A stretch of 64,000 nucleotides of DNA, taken from contig OX359245.1 of the NCBI GenBank assembly GCA_947179485.1, forward strand, positions 43,635,067 through 43,699,066, given 5' to 3'. The position numbers and the translations under genes are program-made. This stretch comes from Allacma fusca (taxonomy: Eukaryota > Arthropoda > Collembola > Symphypleona > Sminthuridae). The notes beneath the pieces are model-generated. The model saw only the letters and a list, made by a program, of their open reading frames with translations. It was not told the origin of the DNA and did not search any database. Shown one piece after another: positions 11,525-22,853 of this stretch (the first letter of the stretch is position 1; the number at the start of each line of letters is the position of its first letter).

Positions 11525-12824
11525 TAGTGCCCATCATGGGTACAAAAATCTTGTACCTGGACCTGTTCTTGAACCCATATAACAGGTACTTCAAAATTTC
11601 GTACCTTCACCCGAACCTGTATCTATATTAACAGGTCCAAAATCTTTGTACCCGTACCTAATCTCAATTTAAATCTTTTTACCTATACCTGAAACGTACC
11701 TGTACCCAAAAACAACCCACATTCTGGACCCATCGGTACAAGTATCTGGCTGTACCTGGACCTGTACCCAGGTCCTTCTTTAAAGATTCTCTGAATTTGT
11801 AAGATAATTATTCGTTAAAATCAAACTTCATGACTTGCAACTCTTCTGTATGCACTGTTTTGTGCTCAACTGTCAAGTATTGTAGCACTGTTCAAGTATT
11901 CCTAAAGGATTCCATTACAACCATCTTATTTGTTAATGATTAATTTTGCATATTTTATATCGCACACATGGTAGCTTATTCTATTTTGGTTAGGTTGGAT
12001 TTATAAGCTGGCGAGATCCTAAATTAAATGGCATTTGTGGCCTTTTTTTGTTGACCAATACTGAGTGGTTATTTATTTGTGCAATGCATACGGCAGCAAC
12101 GTTTTCTGTCTCATTAGCCCATACAAATAAGTTACTGAATAAAATATTTGATTCCCTAATTTTGTAGCAAAATTCGTATCAGGTTTTTATAATGCAATAT
12201 TTGCAATACGTTATACTGTTGATTATTGACACTTTGTTTTTCCGATATTACCACTTCCTCCTAAACAAAGTAACTTTGGATTCTAAGTAACTTGGAAATA
12301 GTCAATATTTTTTTCACATTAAATTTCATCAAAAGTTTGAATTAGCTTGTCAAGTAAATTTGTTCGAATTCCCGTAAAACAAAGGCATAAACAATTTCTA
12401 CGAGAATGAAGAACCTACGACACATGTGACATGATAAAATAAAAGAAGGCAGCACCCATGAAGAAATTCAAATGAGGTTCATGAAATATTAAATTTGTGT
12501 TTTGCTCAACTCAGCACACGTTGTAGAGTAGGCTGCTTTTATGATTTTACGTTTTCATAAAAGTACCCAAATATTTCAGGTATTTGTAGATCAGGTACAG
12601 GTATTTCAAAAAGTCGTACCTGTACCTAATATAATCGGCTCAAATAGGTAATCTCCCGTACCCGTTCACATACCCGTACCTGTACCCAACTTTGCGGGTG
12701 CAAATTGTGTGTACCCAGAAAGTACTCAAAATGTTTGGGAACAAAATTTTTGTACCCATTTTGTACCTGGACCTGTACCTGTACCCAAATACCCGGGTAC
12801 TTCCTATACCCATGAGGGGCACTA
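11525..12824. mobile_element. Non-autonomous hAT transposon, family 3 (1300 bp), unit A only
   Basis: Termini TAGTGCCCATCATGGGTA and (inverted) TAGTGCCCCTCATGGGTA, flanked by a perfect 8-bp duplication GTATAGAT at 11517-11524 and 12825-12832. Units B and C hold the empty site with a single GTATAGAT. Both subterminal regions iterate GTACC / ACCTGTACCC words. The middle ~700 bp is AT-rich with no reading frame resembling a hAT transposase. It lies about 0.4 kb upstream of the receptor copy A start codon. Confidence 0.92.
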
Positions 12825-12832
12825 GTATAGAT

Positions 12833-13723
12833 ATGTACATGTCCTTAAATTCATAATCTTGTGTCACCATATAGCCTCTCATCAGGATTTCCCAACATAT
12901 TTTCAACTTGCTTAATTCCTAATTACTAGGTATAGGAACTTTTTAGTTTTTAGCGAAATGTGAGAGGTCTTCACAGTTTTTCTCATTAAATAAATAATCG
13001 AATGATGGTCCCATAATTATTTATAAATACATTTGATGAGCTTTTGCTTCCATTGCGTAGTAGATTCGAGACAGGACTAACATTTGGCTGTTCTAATCCG
13101 CTTCGGGAATTCCGGGGATGCTCAGGTCGAAGTGAAGGAACAAACAAAAATATGATTTGGATATGAATGTATCAAATGTAGGCATGTAGCTAAAATCAAC
13201 TGATTTAGTATATTCGCAGGTTGCATTATCTATCCTAAACTATATTTGCATTTTTACTTTTCGAATCCAGCTTTTTGGAATTATTAGGAACTTCGTTTTT
13301 CAACTTATTTTCGTATCGTGAAAGCACTGATTAAGCTTGCATTTGAATATACTACCAATGCCATCATTTTTTAACATTTATAAAATTTATGCTTCCGAAT
13401 ATTCAACTAGACTGTTGACTACTGGAATTACTGGAAAAAATTGAGAGTGGAAAAATAAAACACAAATCGTAAGAATTTTTTCATCCCTCATTCTAACGAT
13501 AGTACTACAAGGAAGCATTCATAATATATCAGAAATGCTAATACAATAGTAACGTCATTTTAATTAGTAGATAATTTGTACAATTGAGAAAAATACAATT
13601 TTTTAAGAATCAATTCTCTAAGAATACCTTTTTCAACACTTTTTAAAAAAATACTATCAAATTAGGTTTGTATTAGAGACAAAACTATTCAATATTTTGT
13701 GATTGTCAAACGGAAGTTACTCT
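12833..13723. other. Non-coding sequence between receptor copy A flank and receptor relic
   Basis: No gene seen. Positions 13405-13510 resemble the first 110 bp of every tandem unit (GTGGAAAAATA, TTTTTTCATCC, CTAACGATAGTA), so the unit boundary motif occurs twice per unit, once at its start and once here. Confidence 0.45.
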
Positions 13724-14020
13724 CTAAATCTCCAATTTTTTAAAAACATAACGTGCCACAAAAACTGACAATCAACATTTTCTTCTGAGTCTTGAAGATA
13801 GCAAATTGAAATAAGGGTGGAAGTGGAAAGGAGTAATAAATGATGGTAAACTGCATGTAAAATGTTTTGTTTCGTGAGGAAATAATATTTTCGTCAGTGA
13901 AAGTTTGTGGACTACGGACTAGGATGAAAGCATAACAAGAAAATGTAACTATAATGTTTCAATAGGGGCCAGCAATTTCAAGGGAATGGTATTTAAATCA
14001 ACAGTTATGTTTCTCCGAGA
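13724..14020 (-). pseudogene. Receptor pseudogene fragment (TM1-TM2 region), unit A
   Basis: The minus strand encodes broken stretches similar to exon 1 of the intact receptors: a CYAFILVRSPQ segment aligned to LYYGFILVRCIQ, then a tyrosine-rich TM2, then the VFKKxE end corresponding to YFQHFE. The frame is broken between the N-terminal part and TM1. In this unit a further 7-bp difference relative to B near 13770 breaks the frame again. No exons 2 or 3 follow. It is a relic of another member of the family. Confidence 0.6.
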
Positions 14021-14272
14021 TGTAATTAATAAGCCAGAAAATTCAATTGTACTCTGTAGTCTTAAAGAAATTCAAAAGAACCAAAAATCCAAATTCACAA
14101 TCAGTTGGTGTAACAGAATAAAAAATGCTTGTAGAAGGCAACCTTCTTAATGAATTTAAACTAATAGACAGAGAATAAATAAACAGCAGTAGTAGTGCCA
14201 TTATGCATAAACTCCCAGGCAGGGAGAAAGCTTCTCAGCATTTATGTACCTACTCTGTGACAGAAAGGATTA

Positions 14273-14637
14273 TATCGTGGCTGAAGAGGCAAAATGGAAT
14301 ACATGCATTTTCGATTAAAATCAAAATGGTCTACATGCAGTTTTACTAAATGCAAAATGGAATAGATGTATCAAGTTTTAAAAGCAATATGGTCTACTTA
14401 CAATTTCGTCTAAAAGCAAAATGGTCTACATACAATTTTGCTTTAAAGCAGAATGGCCATTATGAAAGTATACACGCATGTAGACCATTTTGCTTTTAGT
14501 GAAAACTGCATGTAGTTCATTTTGCTTTCAGGAAAGCTTGCAACTATTCCGTTTTGCCTTTAAGGAAAAAGACATGTAGACCATTTTGCTTCTAGTCGAA
14601 ATTGCACTTCGTCCATTTTGCCTCTTCAGCGACAATA
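14273..14637. mobile_element. Fold-back MITE with TTA target duplication (365 bp), unit A
   Basis: Ends TATCGTGGCTGAAGAGGCA and (inverted) TATTGTCGCTGAAGAGGCA, flanked by TTA on both sides (14270-14272, 14638-14640). A TA duplication with a shorter terminus cannot be excluded. The whole element folds back: words such as AAAATGGTCTACATGCA fill the left half and their inverse TGCATGTAGACCATTTT fills the right half. TTA duplications occur in PIF/Harbinger elements, but the assignment is tentative. Confidence 0.7.
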
Positions 14638-14640
14638 TTA

Positions 14641-15457
14641 CTAAAATAATTGGAAACCCCTTATTCAGACAAAACTACCTACATCTTTACAACTTTTGGT
14701 GTCACGTTTACAAAGTTAGAAATCTCTTCAATCTGAAATCCAAGCCAATCTAAACCTCGCAACAAGTAATCTATAACCTAATCATATAAAAATACAAATG
14801 TGATTTAATTTAACATAATCATAACTATATAAATGTAATTTAACCTAATCATAACTATATATGTATATGTAATCTAATCTAATCATAACCGTGTAAATGT
14901 AATTTCATTTGACTATTGAATGTTAATTTGGTAATAACCATAATATGGAAAGTAATTTTATTCTTTACAAAAAACGGATTGTGCAGTTCTTTCCAATTCA
15001 AACAAGCACTTGCAATTTTGAACACCATTGATTGAAAAGTAAACTTTAAAAGGTCAAAATTAATTCCCAAAGCTGATACGAATTTATCAAAGTCGAGAGC
15101 CATTGTATAAATCTGTTGAATATCCCAGTTATATTATGCGAACTTTTATTTTTTATAGACTGTCAGAATTCCTCCGTAGAATTTATTTCTTTTGTCTATA
15201 TTAAAACCTATGAAATCCCGAAGGTTTTAGTCTATAAACAATCCGAAACAATGATTTGTCAAGTTTTACTAAATTTGGGGTTTATTCAATTTATTCGATC
15301 TCCTCGAACAATAACATTTCGGACGAATACAGCATGGTTTTTTCGAAACAATTACGTGCAATTTTATTCCGGCACGGATCATAAAATTCGCAGTACCTAA
15401 GATTTACATTCGAAAGTATTCCAAAGTGCTTTCAAAGTCTAACAAATGTGTAACAAT
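14641..15457. other. Non-coding stretch, almost invariant between units
   Basis: Contains short reading frames that are identical in A, B and C. Since the DNA itself is nearly identical, this is not evidence of coding constraint. Positions 14755-14895 hold degenerate repeats of AATCATAACTATATAAATGTAAT. Confidence 0.45.
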
Positions 15458-15790
15458 CAGGGCTGGATATCGGAATTCGAATTGCAGTGTCCCGAAAACT
15501 TTGACCCTCCTTTGTATTCAACGAGTAATTTTCCATGAGCAATTATAATCACAGAAAATTAGTTCAGTGATTGTTAAATCGGAATCCAAAAATAATTTAT
15601 TAATTCCGATACACAACTTTTTAAATTTGGGTTGTGAAAAAAGAATTCGAATTCGAATTGGTATTAGTATCCGAAAAATTCTTTCTAAAATTGAACTTGT
15701 CTCGAGAATACCTAGCTCTGTGTCAAGTTTTGCCTTTGTATGTCTATAAGTTAAAACGTATCATCGGTATTTAAGCCCTTGCCAGCCCTG
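15458..15790. mobile_element. hAT-type MITE, family 4 (333 bp), unit A
   Basis: Termini CAGGGCTGG and its inverse CCAGCCCTG, flanked by 8-bp duplications GTAACAAT (15450-15457) and GTAACAGT (15791-15798), one mismatch. The interior iterates GAATTCGAATT and TATCCGAA/TATCGGAA words that recall the subterminal TATCGGAATTCG. No transposase. Confidence 0.75.
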
Positions 15791-16685
15791 GTAACAGTAC
15801 AAATTTGTGACACTGCGGAATAATACGTATGTAATACGTTTGTAGAATTTTCATACTCGCTTCGCACTCCACGTAATAAACCGTCCCCTGGTTGCTGATT
15901 CAGATCTTTTAATAATATTATTAAACTTAATTTATTTCTGTATTTTTGCTTTGATGTCGTATACAGGGGATGAGGGGGGTAGGGTTCAAAAATGTAGAAA
16001 ATATGAAGCGTAAAATGTGTATACTCCCAAAGGTTATCAAGCACCCTGCAGTATATACAGTAAAACCTGTATATAATGGCCGTTCATATAATGGATTTCT
16101 GTTAATAGTGGACACATTTTACTTCCCGGTCCCAACTCCTATCCTTTAACATAGGATACTCCCTCCATATAATGATTTTCTATATAGTGGAAACCTGCTC
16201 ATAGTGGACTAATGATCATACCCCTTCAGTTAAAAATGCAGCTTGAAGGACCTGTATATAGTGGTCAACCAGTCAGAGTGAAGGGATACATCTCGCGCGA
16301 ACCCGAACCAATAGCACAGCTGCTTGAGTTTAGCTCAATTAAATGCATTTGGAATTTGCAGCGGTTTCATATTGTATGTATGCGTACTAAATCAAATGCT
16401 TATTTATTATGTCCTGTGAACTTAAGTACTTACTTTTCTTCTTATTAGTCGATTGAAATATTTTAAATTAATTACTAGTTGCTTTTAATCATCATATTTT
16501 ATAATTATTAGTTTCTTTGCAATAACTCAAATAATTTAGTAATGATTCGACCAAAGTTACGCAAAATCCTCAGTCTCTCAAAGAAATGCAAAAATTAAAA
16601 TTCGGAGTCTGAAGCAGAAAAAATTAGTGATTATTTAAAAAAAAGTGTAAAATGACTGATTTTCAATAACGTATATAAGTAAAAC

Positions 16686-17060
16686 TGTTCAGGTTAAAAC
16701 CTTCTCACTAATAGTAAATGGACATGGCATTATATTTAAATGTAAATAGCCCTATTGATATTCAGGCTCACTTATCTATTTTTAGTTTTGTGAACTCAGG
16801 TCACCTTTTGTGTTTCAAGGTGACCCTCGTCCAGGTAGCTGGTTTAGTGTGTAGAGACCGGCAGTCTCCTTCTAGTTGTTCTTGTGTTTGTAAAGGTCTC
16901 CTCTCCCTTGTAAATTATTCCCAGTAACCTTAAACTAATTCGGCTAAATTAAATTCAACTTCTTTAAAGTTAAACGTAATTAATTCTGGCCTACACCAAC
17001 ATCATTTTTCTCATCTCATCAGATTGCACAAGCACAGTTGCTCTCCATCTAAGCAATTCA
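16686..17060 (+). repeat. 5' LTR of BEL/Pao element (375 bp)
   Basis: TG...CA termini, same length as the 3' LTR. A TATATTTAA box near 16731 may be the promoter TATA element. It differs from the 3' LTR at about four positions (around 16747, two near 16890, and one near 17004). Confidence 0.95.
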
Positions 17061-17076
17061 TGGTCCTTCGAAGCCG
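17061..17076 (+). promoter_or_regulatory. Primer binding site of BEL/Pao element
   Basis: TGGTCCTTCGAAGCCG follows the LTR with no gap. It begins with TGG, complementary to the tRNA CCA end, and contains the TTCGA expected from a tRNA T-arm. I cannot name the tRNA species with confidence. Confidence 0.75.
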
Positions 17077-17448
17077 TTTTTTAACATCCAGCGGAATTTT
17101 GTGTTTTGTGTTTTTGTGGGTTGTGAAAATAACATTTTTCGGAACTTCCTGTACCGTTGGACCCTGTCCGAGCGTCTGTACTCAGTATTTTATCGCCTCA
17201 GGAAAGGTGTCTCACGTTTCCCGCAAGACAACTACCCAGAAGAAGGAGACTCCAAGAGAAGACTCAAAAATTAAAATTCAGCCGTAAGAATTTCCCGTAT
17301 ATACCATTTGCCAGTCCTCAAACCGCTATCTCAAAGCACAACCTATAACCTTATTATCTCGTATGCAAATACACATTCCCAAACCAAAGGACTTATCTCC
17401 ACGTAAAAACTACACAATATTATCCTCTTCTATCTTTCCATTCAAATC

Positions 17449-20400
17449 ATGGCTAAGCATTCTCTCAACGAAAGAGTGCCTCTCCTCGCAGAATTGAAAC
17501 TACTGCAAGATTATTTCTCCAAGCAAATTCCAAGCAACACCGCCCGGTCCAGGTATGAGTTCATGCATACAAGATTGGATGAGCTTGAAGTAAATTTAAA
17601 AACCAATCACACATCCGTGCTAAATGCTTTGACTGACGCTGCCGAAATTCAAAGTCAGAACTCCGATCAAAGTGTAGTTATCGGGAAAATATTTGACCTC
17701 CGTTGTATTCTCAGTGACATTCTCGAAGCCATCAGAGAGAAAGAAGAACAGGCCGCTCTCAAGCAAAGAAGTATTGACATCATCAACACTGCCAACGCAC
17801 AGGCATCAGCTGCAATTACCAACCCAACACCGGCCACTCCAGTCAGTTTAAGAATGGCTAAACTGCCGGACATTGAACTCCCAAAGTTCAATGGCAGATA
17901 TGAGGAATGGTTGACCTTTGCAGATCGCTTCAAACACTGCATCCACGACAGACGAGACCTCTCAGGTGCTGAAAAATTGAAGTACCTTCAAGCGGCATTA
18001 CAAGGAGACGCCTCCAAGGTAATCAAAAATATTACTATTGCCGACAACAATTATCAAGCAGCGTGGGATGTACTCGAAGGCAAGTACAGACATACCCGTG
18101 AAATTGTCTTCAACCACTTGGACAGCATCATCGATCATCCAGATGTCACTGAGGGTTCCGTAAACTCCCTAGAAAGTTTAGCACTGGACACCAAAAATTC
18201 CTTAGAAGCACTCAACAGTCTTGGAAGAAAGTCGCATCTTGGAGAAGATTTGGTTGTACGACTAATTCTCCGGAAAATGGACAGTGGCAGTCGCAGAGAA
18301 TTCAAGAAGTCTCTGCGAAATAAAGATATGCCCGAACTTACGATTCTGATAGACTTCATCAATAAAGTTGTAGCTGACCACGCAACAGAATGTGAGAAAA
18401 CGCCGACTTCAAAGTCATCCTCTCAACCACCAAAAGCGAACCCCGCTTTCAACCGTCCCAGCCAAAGCTCCACTCCAACGTGCAGCTTCTGTAAAGCCAG
18501 CCATAGGAACTACGAATGTGAAAATTTGAGAGCAACTCAAGTTACCGACCGACTTTCTTTTGCTAAAGAACACAAGGTTTGTACCAATTGCCTCAGTCCT
18601 ATGCATTGTACAAAAGACTGCAAGTCCAAGAAGACTTGCTCCAAATGTCAAGGCAACCATCATACCCTGCTCCACAAGGATCAGCCAAAGCCAAAAGAAA
18701 AGGCTTCCAGCAACAATAGCCAAGTGAACTCCAGCTCCAGCACGATCCTCGCAACTGCACAAATTCAAGTAAGAAATAAACTCGATGAAATGTGGAACTG
18801 CCGTGCATTGATTGATTCTGGTTCCACCAACACTTTCATAAATGCATCCATGGTCCAAACCCTCGGTCTCCAGAAAGAAAAATTATCCCAGGCCCTGGAA
18901 GTAAAAGGACTCTCAGATGTAGACATTGCAACCGTCACCCATCAAGTCCAACTAGAAATTAGTTGCAGTTACAGCCCCGATACTCTAATTTCAACTCCAG
19001 AATTAGTTGTGGAAAGATGCTCTGGTCCTCACCCACGACAACATGTAGATCCTACCAATTGGAGTCATCTCAAGGGCCTGGAATTGGCTGACAAGGAATT
19101 TCACACTCGTAAGTCAGTTGACATTTTAGTTGGAGCTGATATTTATCCTCGAATAATCCGTGCAGGTATCATAAAAGGGAAAGCCGACCAACCAATGGCT
19201 CAAGATTCCGCATTCGGATGGATAGTTCTTGGCCCAACTCCAGGATTTACCAAAAATCCCGCATGTTTAAGTACTAGTTGCTGCTTGGAATTTGAAATCA
19301 AAAAATTCTGGGAAATCGAAGAGGTTCCCTCCGCAAGTCGATCCCTGACTAAAGAAGAAAGAGAGTGGGAATCACACTTCAATTCTACAACCATCCGTCG
19401 TGAAGATGGATCCTTCCAAGTTGAACTACCGTTCAAGAAAGATCAAGCCCCACTCGGAAACTCCAAGAATATGGCTCTTCGAAGGTTCTACAACCTAGAG
19501 TCAAAATTAGAGAAGAGTCCGAAGTTGAAAGAAACTTACCACGCCCAGATGAGGAACCTCATCAAGGCCGGACATGTCGAAGCCGTTCCGTCAGAGAAAA
19601 TAAAAATCTCCGAGTCCAGTGTTTACTACCTTCCTCACCACGGAGTAATCAAAGAAAGTAGTTCCACTACTAAACTCCGCATAGTCTTTGATGCCTCAGC
19701 CAAGAGCACATCAGGTCAATCCCTCAATGATCAACTCATGGTCGGTCCAGTCCGCCAAGAAGATTTATTTTCAATCCTCGTTCGTTTTCGTTGGTGGAAA
19801 GTTCCAATGACTGCAGATATTAAGGAAATGTACTTTAACATATGGAGGCGCGAATCGCACAGGAATTTCCAACGGATATATTGGAGGTTCACGCCAAAAG
19901 AAAATATTCAGACTTTTCGTCTGGCAAAAGTCACTTTTGGAGAGTCTTGTGCCCCAGCACAAGCGATAGAAGCACTCCGCAAACTTGCCGAAATTTACGC
20001 TCAGGAATTTCCGGAAGCCGCTAAAGTCCTCCTGAGAGACTTTTATGTTGACGATTGCCTCACTGGTGCTTCATCAACCGAGAAAGCAATCTCCTTACAA
20101 TCCGAGCTGCGTCAACTCACAGAAAAAGGCCACTTCAATCTTAGAAAATGGTCGTCAGCAGACTCTGAAGTCCTTGAATCCATCCCTGAAGAGTTTAGAG
20201 AGACTCATTTACCGCTGAACCTCGACAAGGATAGTGCTATCAAAGCACTTGGACTTATTTGGAATCCCAGAAGTGACCAGTTCCAATTCAAGGTACAACT
20301 GCCCAAATCTTCCCAAGTCACAAAAAGGATTATCCTCTCAGAAATTTCCCGTGTGTTTGATCCTCTTGGACTTCTTGCCCCTGTCACCATTCGCGCTAAA

Positions 20401-22701
20401 ATCCTCATGCAGCGACTATGGACTGCTGATATTAGATGGGACTCCTCTCCTCCTTTAGACATCAAATCAGATTGGGAAGAGTACCAAAAAGATGTTCAAC
20501 GCATCGACGCCCTTAGAATCCTGCGATGGATTTCTCTACAAGATGTGATTTCCCAGGAACTTCACGGTTTCTCGGACGCTTCCACCAGAGCTTACGCAGC
20601 AGCGGTATATTTACGAAGCATCTCTAGAAGTGCTGAAGTGTCAGTCAAACGCATCGCATCCAAGAGTAGAGTGGCCCCAATAAAAGCTACTTCCATTCCC
20701 CGTTTGGAGTTATGTGCTGCGGAGCTCCTTGCAAATTTAATGCAAGCCATCCAACAATCTCTTCCCGAAAAATTTCCCCAAGTCTATGGATGGACGGATT
20801 CGACGGTAACCCTTCACTGGATCAAGTCCCAGTCCAAGAAGTGGGAAACCTACGTTGCAAATCGAGTGGCAAAAATTCAACTCAGAATTCCACCCGAGTC
20901 ATGGTTCCATGTCCCTGGCACTGACAATCCAGCAGATTTACCGTCACGGGGAATTCCAGCCTCGGACTTACTAAATCAGCCGCTTTGGTTCAGTGGACCA
21001 TCATTCCTCCAGGATCCAAACTTCATTCCCACATCAAAACATTCCCCAGCTGTGGAGGTTCCTCCGGAACTACCCAAAGGGTTCGCCTACAACCCTTCCA
21101 CAGCAAGTTCACCCCAACCAGAACAATTCCAAGAAGCCTTGGCTCCAATCGTATGTGCTGCGACGGTATGTAAGAAAGACCACTTCCTCATTTCAAAATA
21201 TTCCTCCTTTCCGAAGCTAATTAGACATACTGCTTGGTGGTTACGAATTATACATCATAGACGTTCCAAGGGCAATCACTATATCGCCGGATCCATCCTC
21301 ACACTTCCGGAAATCCGATCTGCCCGGAGAAAGCTAATTCTGCTAGTCCAAGAGGAAGCACTGAAAAAAGAATTCGATGACATTCGAAGAAGTGGAAGTG
21401 TGAATCCAAAATCCCCCTACTACAAATTATCCCCTTGGATTGATTCTGAGGATGGCCTCCTCAAGGCCGGCGGAAGACTGGAGAATGCGAAAATTCCAGA
21501 AGAAGCTAAGAAGCCCATTCTTCTCCCACGCCATCATCTTACTGTTATTATGGTTAGACATTTACACGAAGCTCACCTCCATGCAGGACCGCAACTCCTG
21601 TGGTACTTAATCCGTCAGCAATATTTCATTGTTCGTGGACAGAAGCTGGTGCGGTCCATTGTGAGGAGCTGTAAAAGATGCATTCTATACCGAGCACAAC
21701 CAATTCAACAATTCATGGCTGATCTTCCGGCAGCTCGTGTCACCATCAGTCGACCATTTTCAAAAGTCGGAGTCGACTATGCAGGTCCCCTGAAAATCCG
21801 CTCGTGGTCGGGTAGAGGAGCAAAAGAGACGAAATCCTACATAGCTATTTTTGTATGTTTTGCTACCAAGGCAGCACACGTTGAAGCAGTATCAACCCTA
21901 TCAACCGAAGGATTCATAGCCGCCCTCCGCCGTTTTGTTGCCCGCCGCGGTCGTCCTTCACACATTTTTTCCGACAACGGAACGAACTTTGTCTCAGCAG
22001 ACAAAGAGTTAAAAGAAATTCAAGCTCTAGTGGCTTCCAAAGAATTCAATACAGCTGTTTCCCGGAATCTCCAAAATGAAGAAATAGAGTGGCAATTCAA
22101 CCCGCCTAGTGCCCCACACATGGGCGGTCTCTGGGAAGCCACTGTCAAATCGACCAAATTTCACCTGAAAAGAGTTTTAGGAGGAGCTCACATGACCTTT
22201 GAGGAATTGTCCACAGCCCTGACTCAAATTGAAGCCGTCCTAAACTCCAGGCCGTTGTGTCCAGATTCGACTCATCCGGACGAGATAGCAGCCATCACTC
22301 CAGGCCACTTCCTAATTGGAGGTCCCCTTCTGGCCCTACCGGACCCGGATTTAAAGGACGTTCCTATAAACAGAGTCTCAAGATGGCAGAATATTCAGCA
22401 GAGAACCCAACATTTCTGGAATCGGTGGTCTCTGGAATATCTTCAGATCCTCCAGAAACGAACCAAATGGAACAAAATCCAGCCTAACGTCAAGGTTGAA
22501 GAAATTGTCATCATTATGGAAGACAACCTACCACCTCAGAAGTGGAAGCTAGCTCGAGTGATCGAAGTCCACAACAATCCTGCAGACAAGAAGAATCTCA
22601 CTCGATCAGTGACAGTTAAAACTGCTGATGGTACGTTCAAGAGACCCATCACTAAACTGTGTAGAATTCCCATGGAGGAAGATCCCGAACTTGTCCAATG
22701 A
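17449..22701 (+). CDS. BEL/Pao gag-pol polyprotein (1750 aa, intact)
   Basis: Drives reverse transcription and integration of the element. Domains in order: N-terminal coiled-coil-like region; a gag-like DUF1759 block at about residues 139-290 (LPKFNGRYEEW); Cys/His zinc knuckles at about 345-410; an aspartic protease of DUF1758 type with the DSGST motif at D456; reverse transcriptase with YVDD at 866-869 and the LRIVFDAS block; RNase H with SDAS near D1043 and TDST downstream; an integrase zinc finger (HLHEAH...CKRC); an integrase core with D1443, D1509 and E1563; and a C-terminal DUF5641-like region (FWNRW). The first ATG lies 388 nt after the LTR and gives one uninterrupted frame. Gag and pol are fused without a frameshift. 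All catalytic residues I looked for are present, so it appears functional, although activity is inference. Confidence 0.97.
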   Translation: MAKHSLNERVPLLAELKLLQDYFSKQIPSNTARSRYEFMHTRLDELEVNLKTNHTSVLNALTDAAEIQSQNSDQSVVIGKIFDLRCILSDILEAIREKEEQAALKQRSIDIINTANAQASAAITNPTPATPVSLRMAKLPDIELPKFNGRYEEWLTFADRFKHCIHDRRDLSGAEKLKYLQAALQGDASKVIKNITIADNNYQAAWDVLEGKYRHTREIVFNHLDSIIDHPDVTEGSVNSLESLALDTKNSLEALNSLGRKSHLGEDLVVRLILRKMDSGSRREFKKSLRNKDMPELTILIDFINKVVADHATECEKTPTSKSSSQPPKANPAFNRPSQSSTPTCSFCKASHRNYECENLRATQVTDRLSFAKEHKVCTNCLSPMHCTKDCKSKKTCSKCQGNHHTLLHKDQPKPKEKASSNNSQVNSSSSTILATAQIQVRNKLDEMWNCRALIDSGSTNTFINASMVQTLGLQKEKLSQALEVKGLSDVDIATVTHQVQLEISCSYSPDTLISTPELVVERCSGPHPRQHVDPTNWSHLKGLELADKEFHTRKSVDILVGADIYPRIIRAGIIKGKADQPMAQDSAFGWIVLGPTPGFTKNPACLSTSCCLEFEIKKFWEIEEVPSASRSLTKEEREWESHFNSTTIRREDGSFQVELPFKKDQAPLGNSKNMALRRFYNLESKLEKSPKLKETYHAQMRNLIKAGHVEAVPSEKIKISESSVYYLPHHGVIKESSSTTKLRIVFDASAKSTSGQSLNDQLMVGPVRQEDLFSILVRFRWWKVPMTADIKEMYFNIWRRESHRNFQRIYWRFTPKENIQTFRLAKVTFGESCAPAQAIEALRKLAEIYAQEFPEAAKVLLRDFYVDDCLTGASSTEKAISLQSELRQLTEKGHFNLRKWSSADSEVLESIPEEFRETHLPLNLDKDSAIKALGLIWNPRSDQFQFKVQLPKSSQVTKRIILSEISRVFDPLGLLAPVTIRAKILMQRLWTADIRWDSSPPLDIKSDWEEYQKDVQRIDALRILRWISLQDVISQELHGFSDASTRAYAAAVYLRSISRSAEVSVKRIASKSRVAPIKATSIPRLELCAAELLANLMQAIQQSLPEKFPQVYGWTDSTVTLHWIKSQSKKWETYVANRVAKIQLRIPPESWFHVPGTDNPADLPSRGIPASDLLNQPLWFSGPSFLQDPNFIPTSKHSPAVEVPPELPKGFAYNPSTASSPQPEQFQEALAPIVCAATVCKKDHFLISKYSSFPKLIRHTAWWLRIIHHRRSKGNHYIAGSILTLPEIRSARRKLILLVQEEALKKEFDDIRRSGSVNPKSPYYKLSPWIDSEDGLLKAGGRLENAKIPEEAKKPILLPRHHLTVIMVRHLHEAHLHAGPQLLWYLIRQQYFIVRGQKLVRSIVRSCKRCILYRAQPIQQFMADLPAARVTISRPFSKVGVDYAGPLKIRSWSGRGAKETKSYIAIFVCFATKAAHVEAVSTLSTEGFIAALRRFVARRGRPSHIFSDNGTNFVSADKELKEIQALVASKEFNTAVSRNLQNEEIEWQFNPPSAPHMGGLWEATVKSTKFHLKRVLGGAHMTFEELSTALTQIEAVLNSRPLCPDSTHPDEIAAITPGHFLIGGPLLALPDPDLKDVPINRVSRWQNIQQRTQHFWNRWSLEYLQILQKRTKWNKIQPNVKVEEIVIIMEDNLPPQKWKLARVIEVHNNPADKKNLTRSVTVKTADGTFKRPITKLCRIPMEEDPELVQ

Positions 22702-22853
22702 AAGCCCTAATCCCCTGTGACTACGACGTAATCTCGTTTAAATTATTATTTTTTGTCATTATCAATTGTAAAATTAACGCCAAAAATCTGCCACCTTTCG
22801 GTTTGTTATCCACAGCAAAAAATTTCAAAACATTATGTTTTGGCCGGCGGAAT

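Noticed and set aside
12640..12906. 88-codon minus-strand frame across the right end of the 1.3-kb hAT element
   Set aside because: It spans the transposon border and is created by the insertion and its repeated words.
15116..15400. 94-codon plus-strand frame identical in units A, B and C, and similar neighbours (14879-15103, 15567-15749, 15751-16044)
   Set aside because: The whole DNA segment is nearly identical between units, so identical frames are not evidence of selection. Two of the frames lie in or overlap a hAT MITE and none has a known domain.
18135..18858. Antisense frames within the BEL/Pao gag-pol
   Set aside because: Shadows of the long sense frame, with no domain content.
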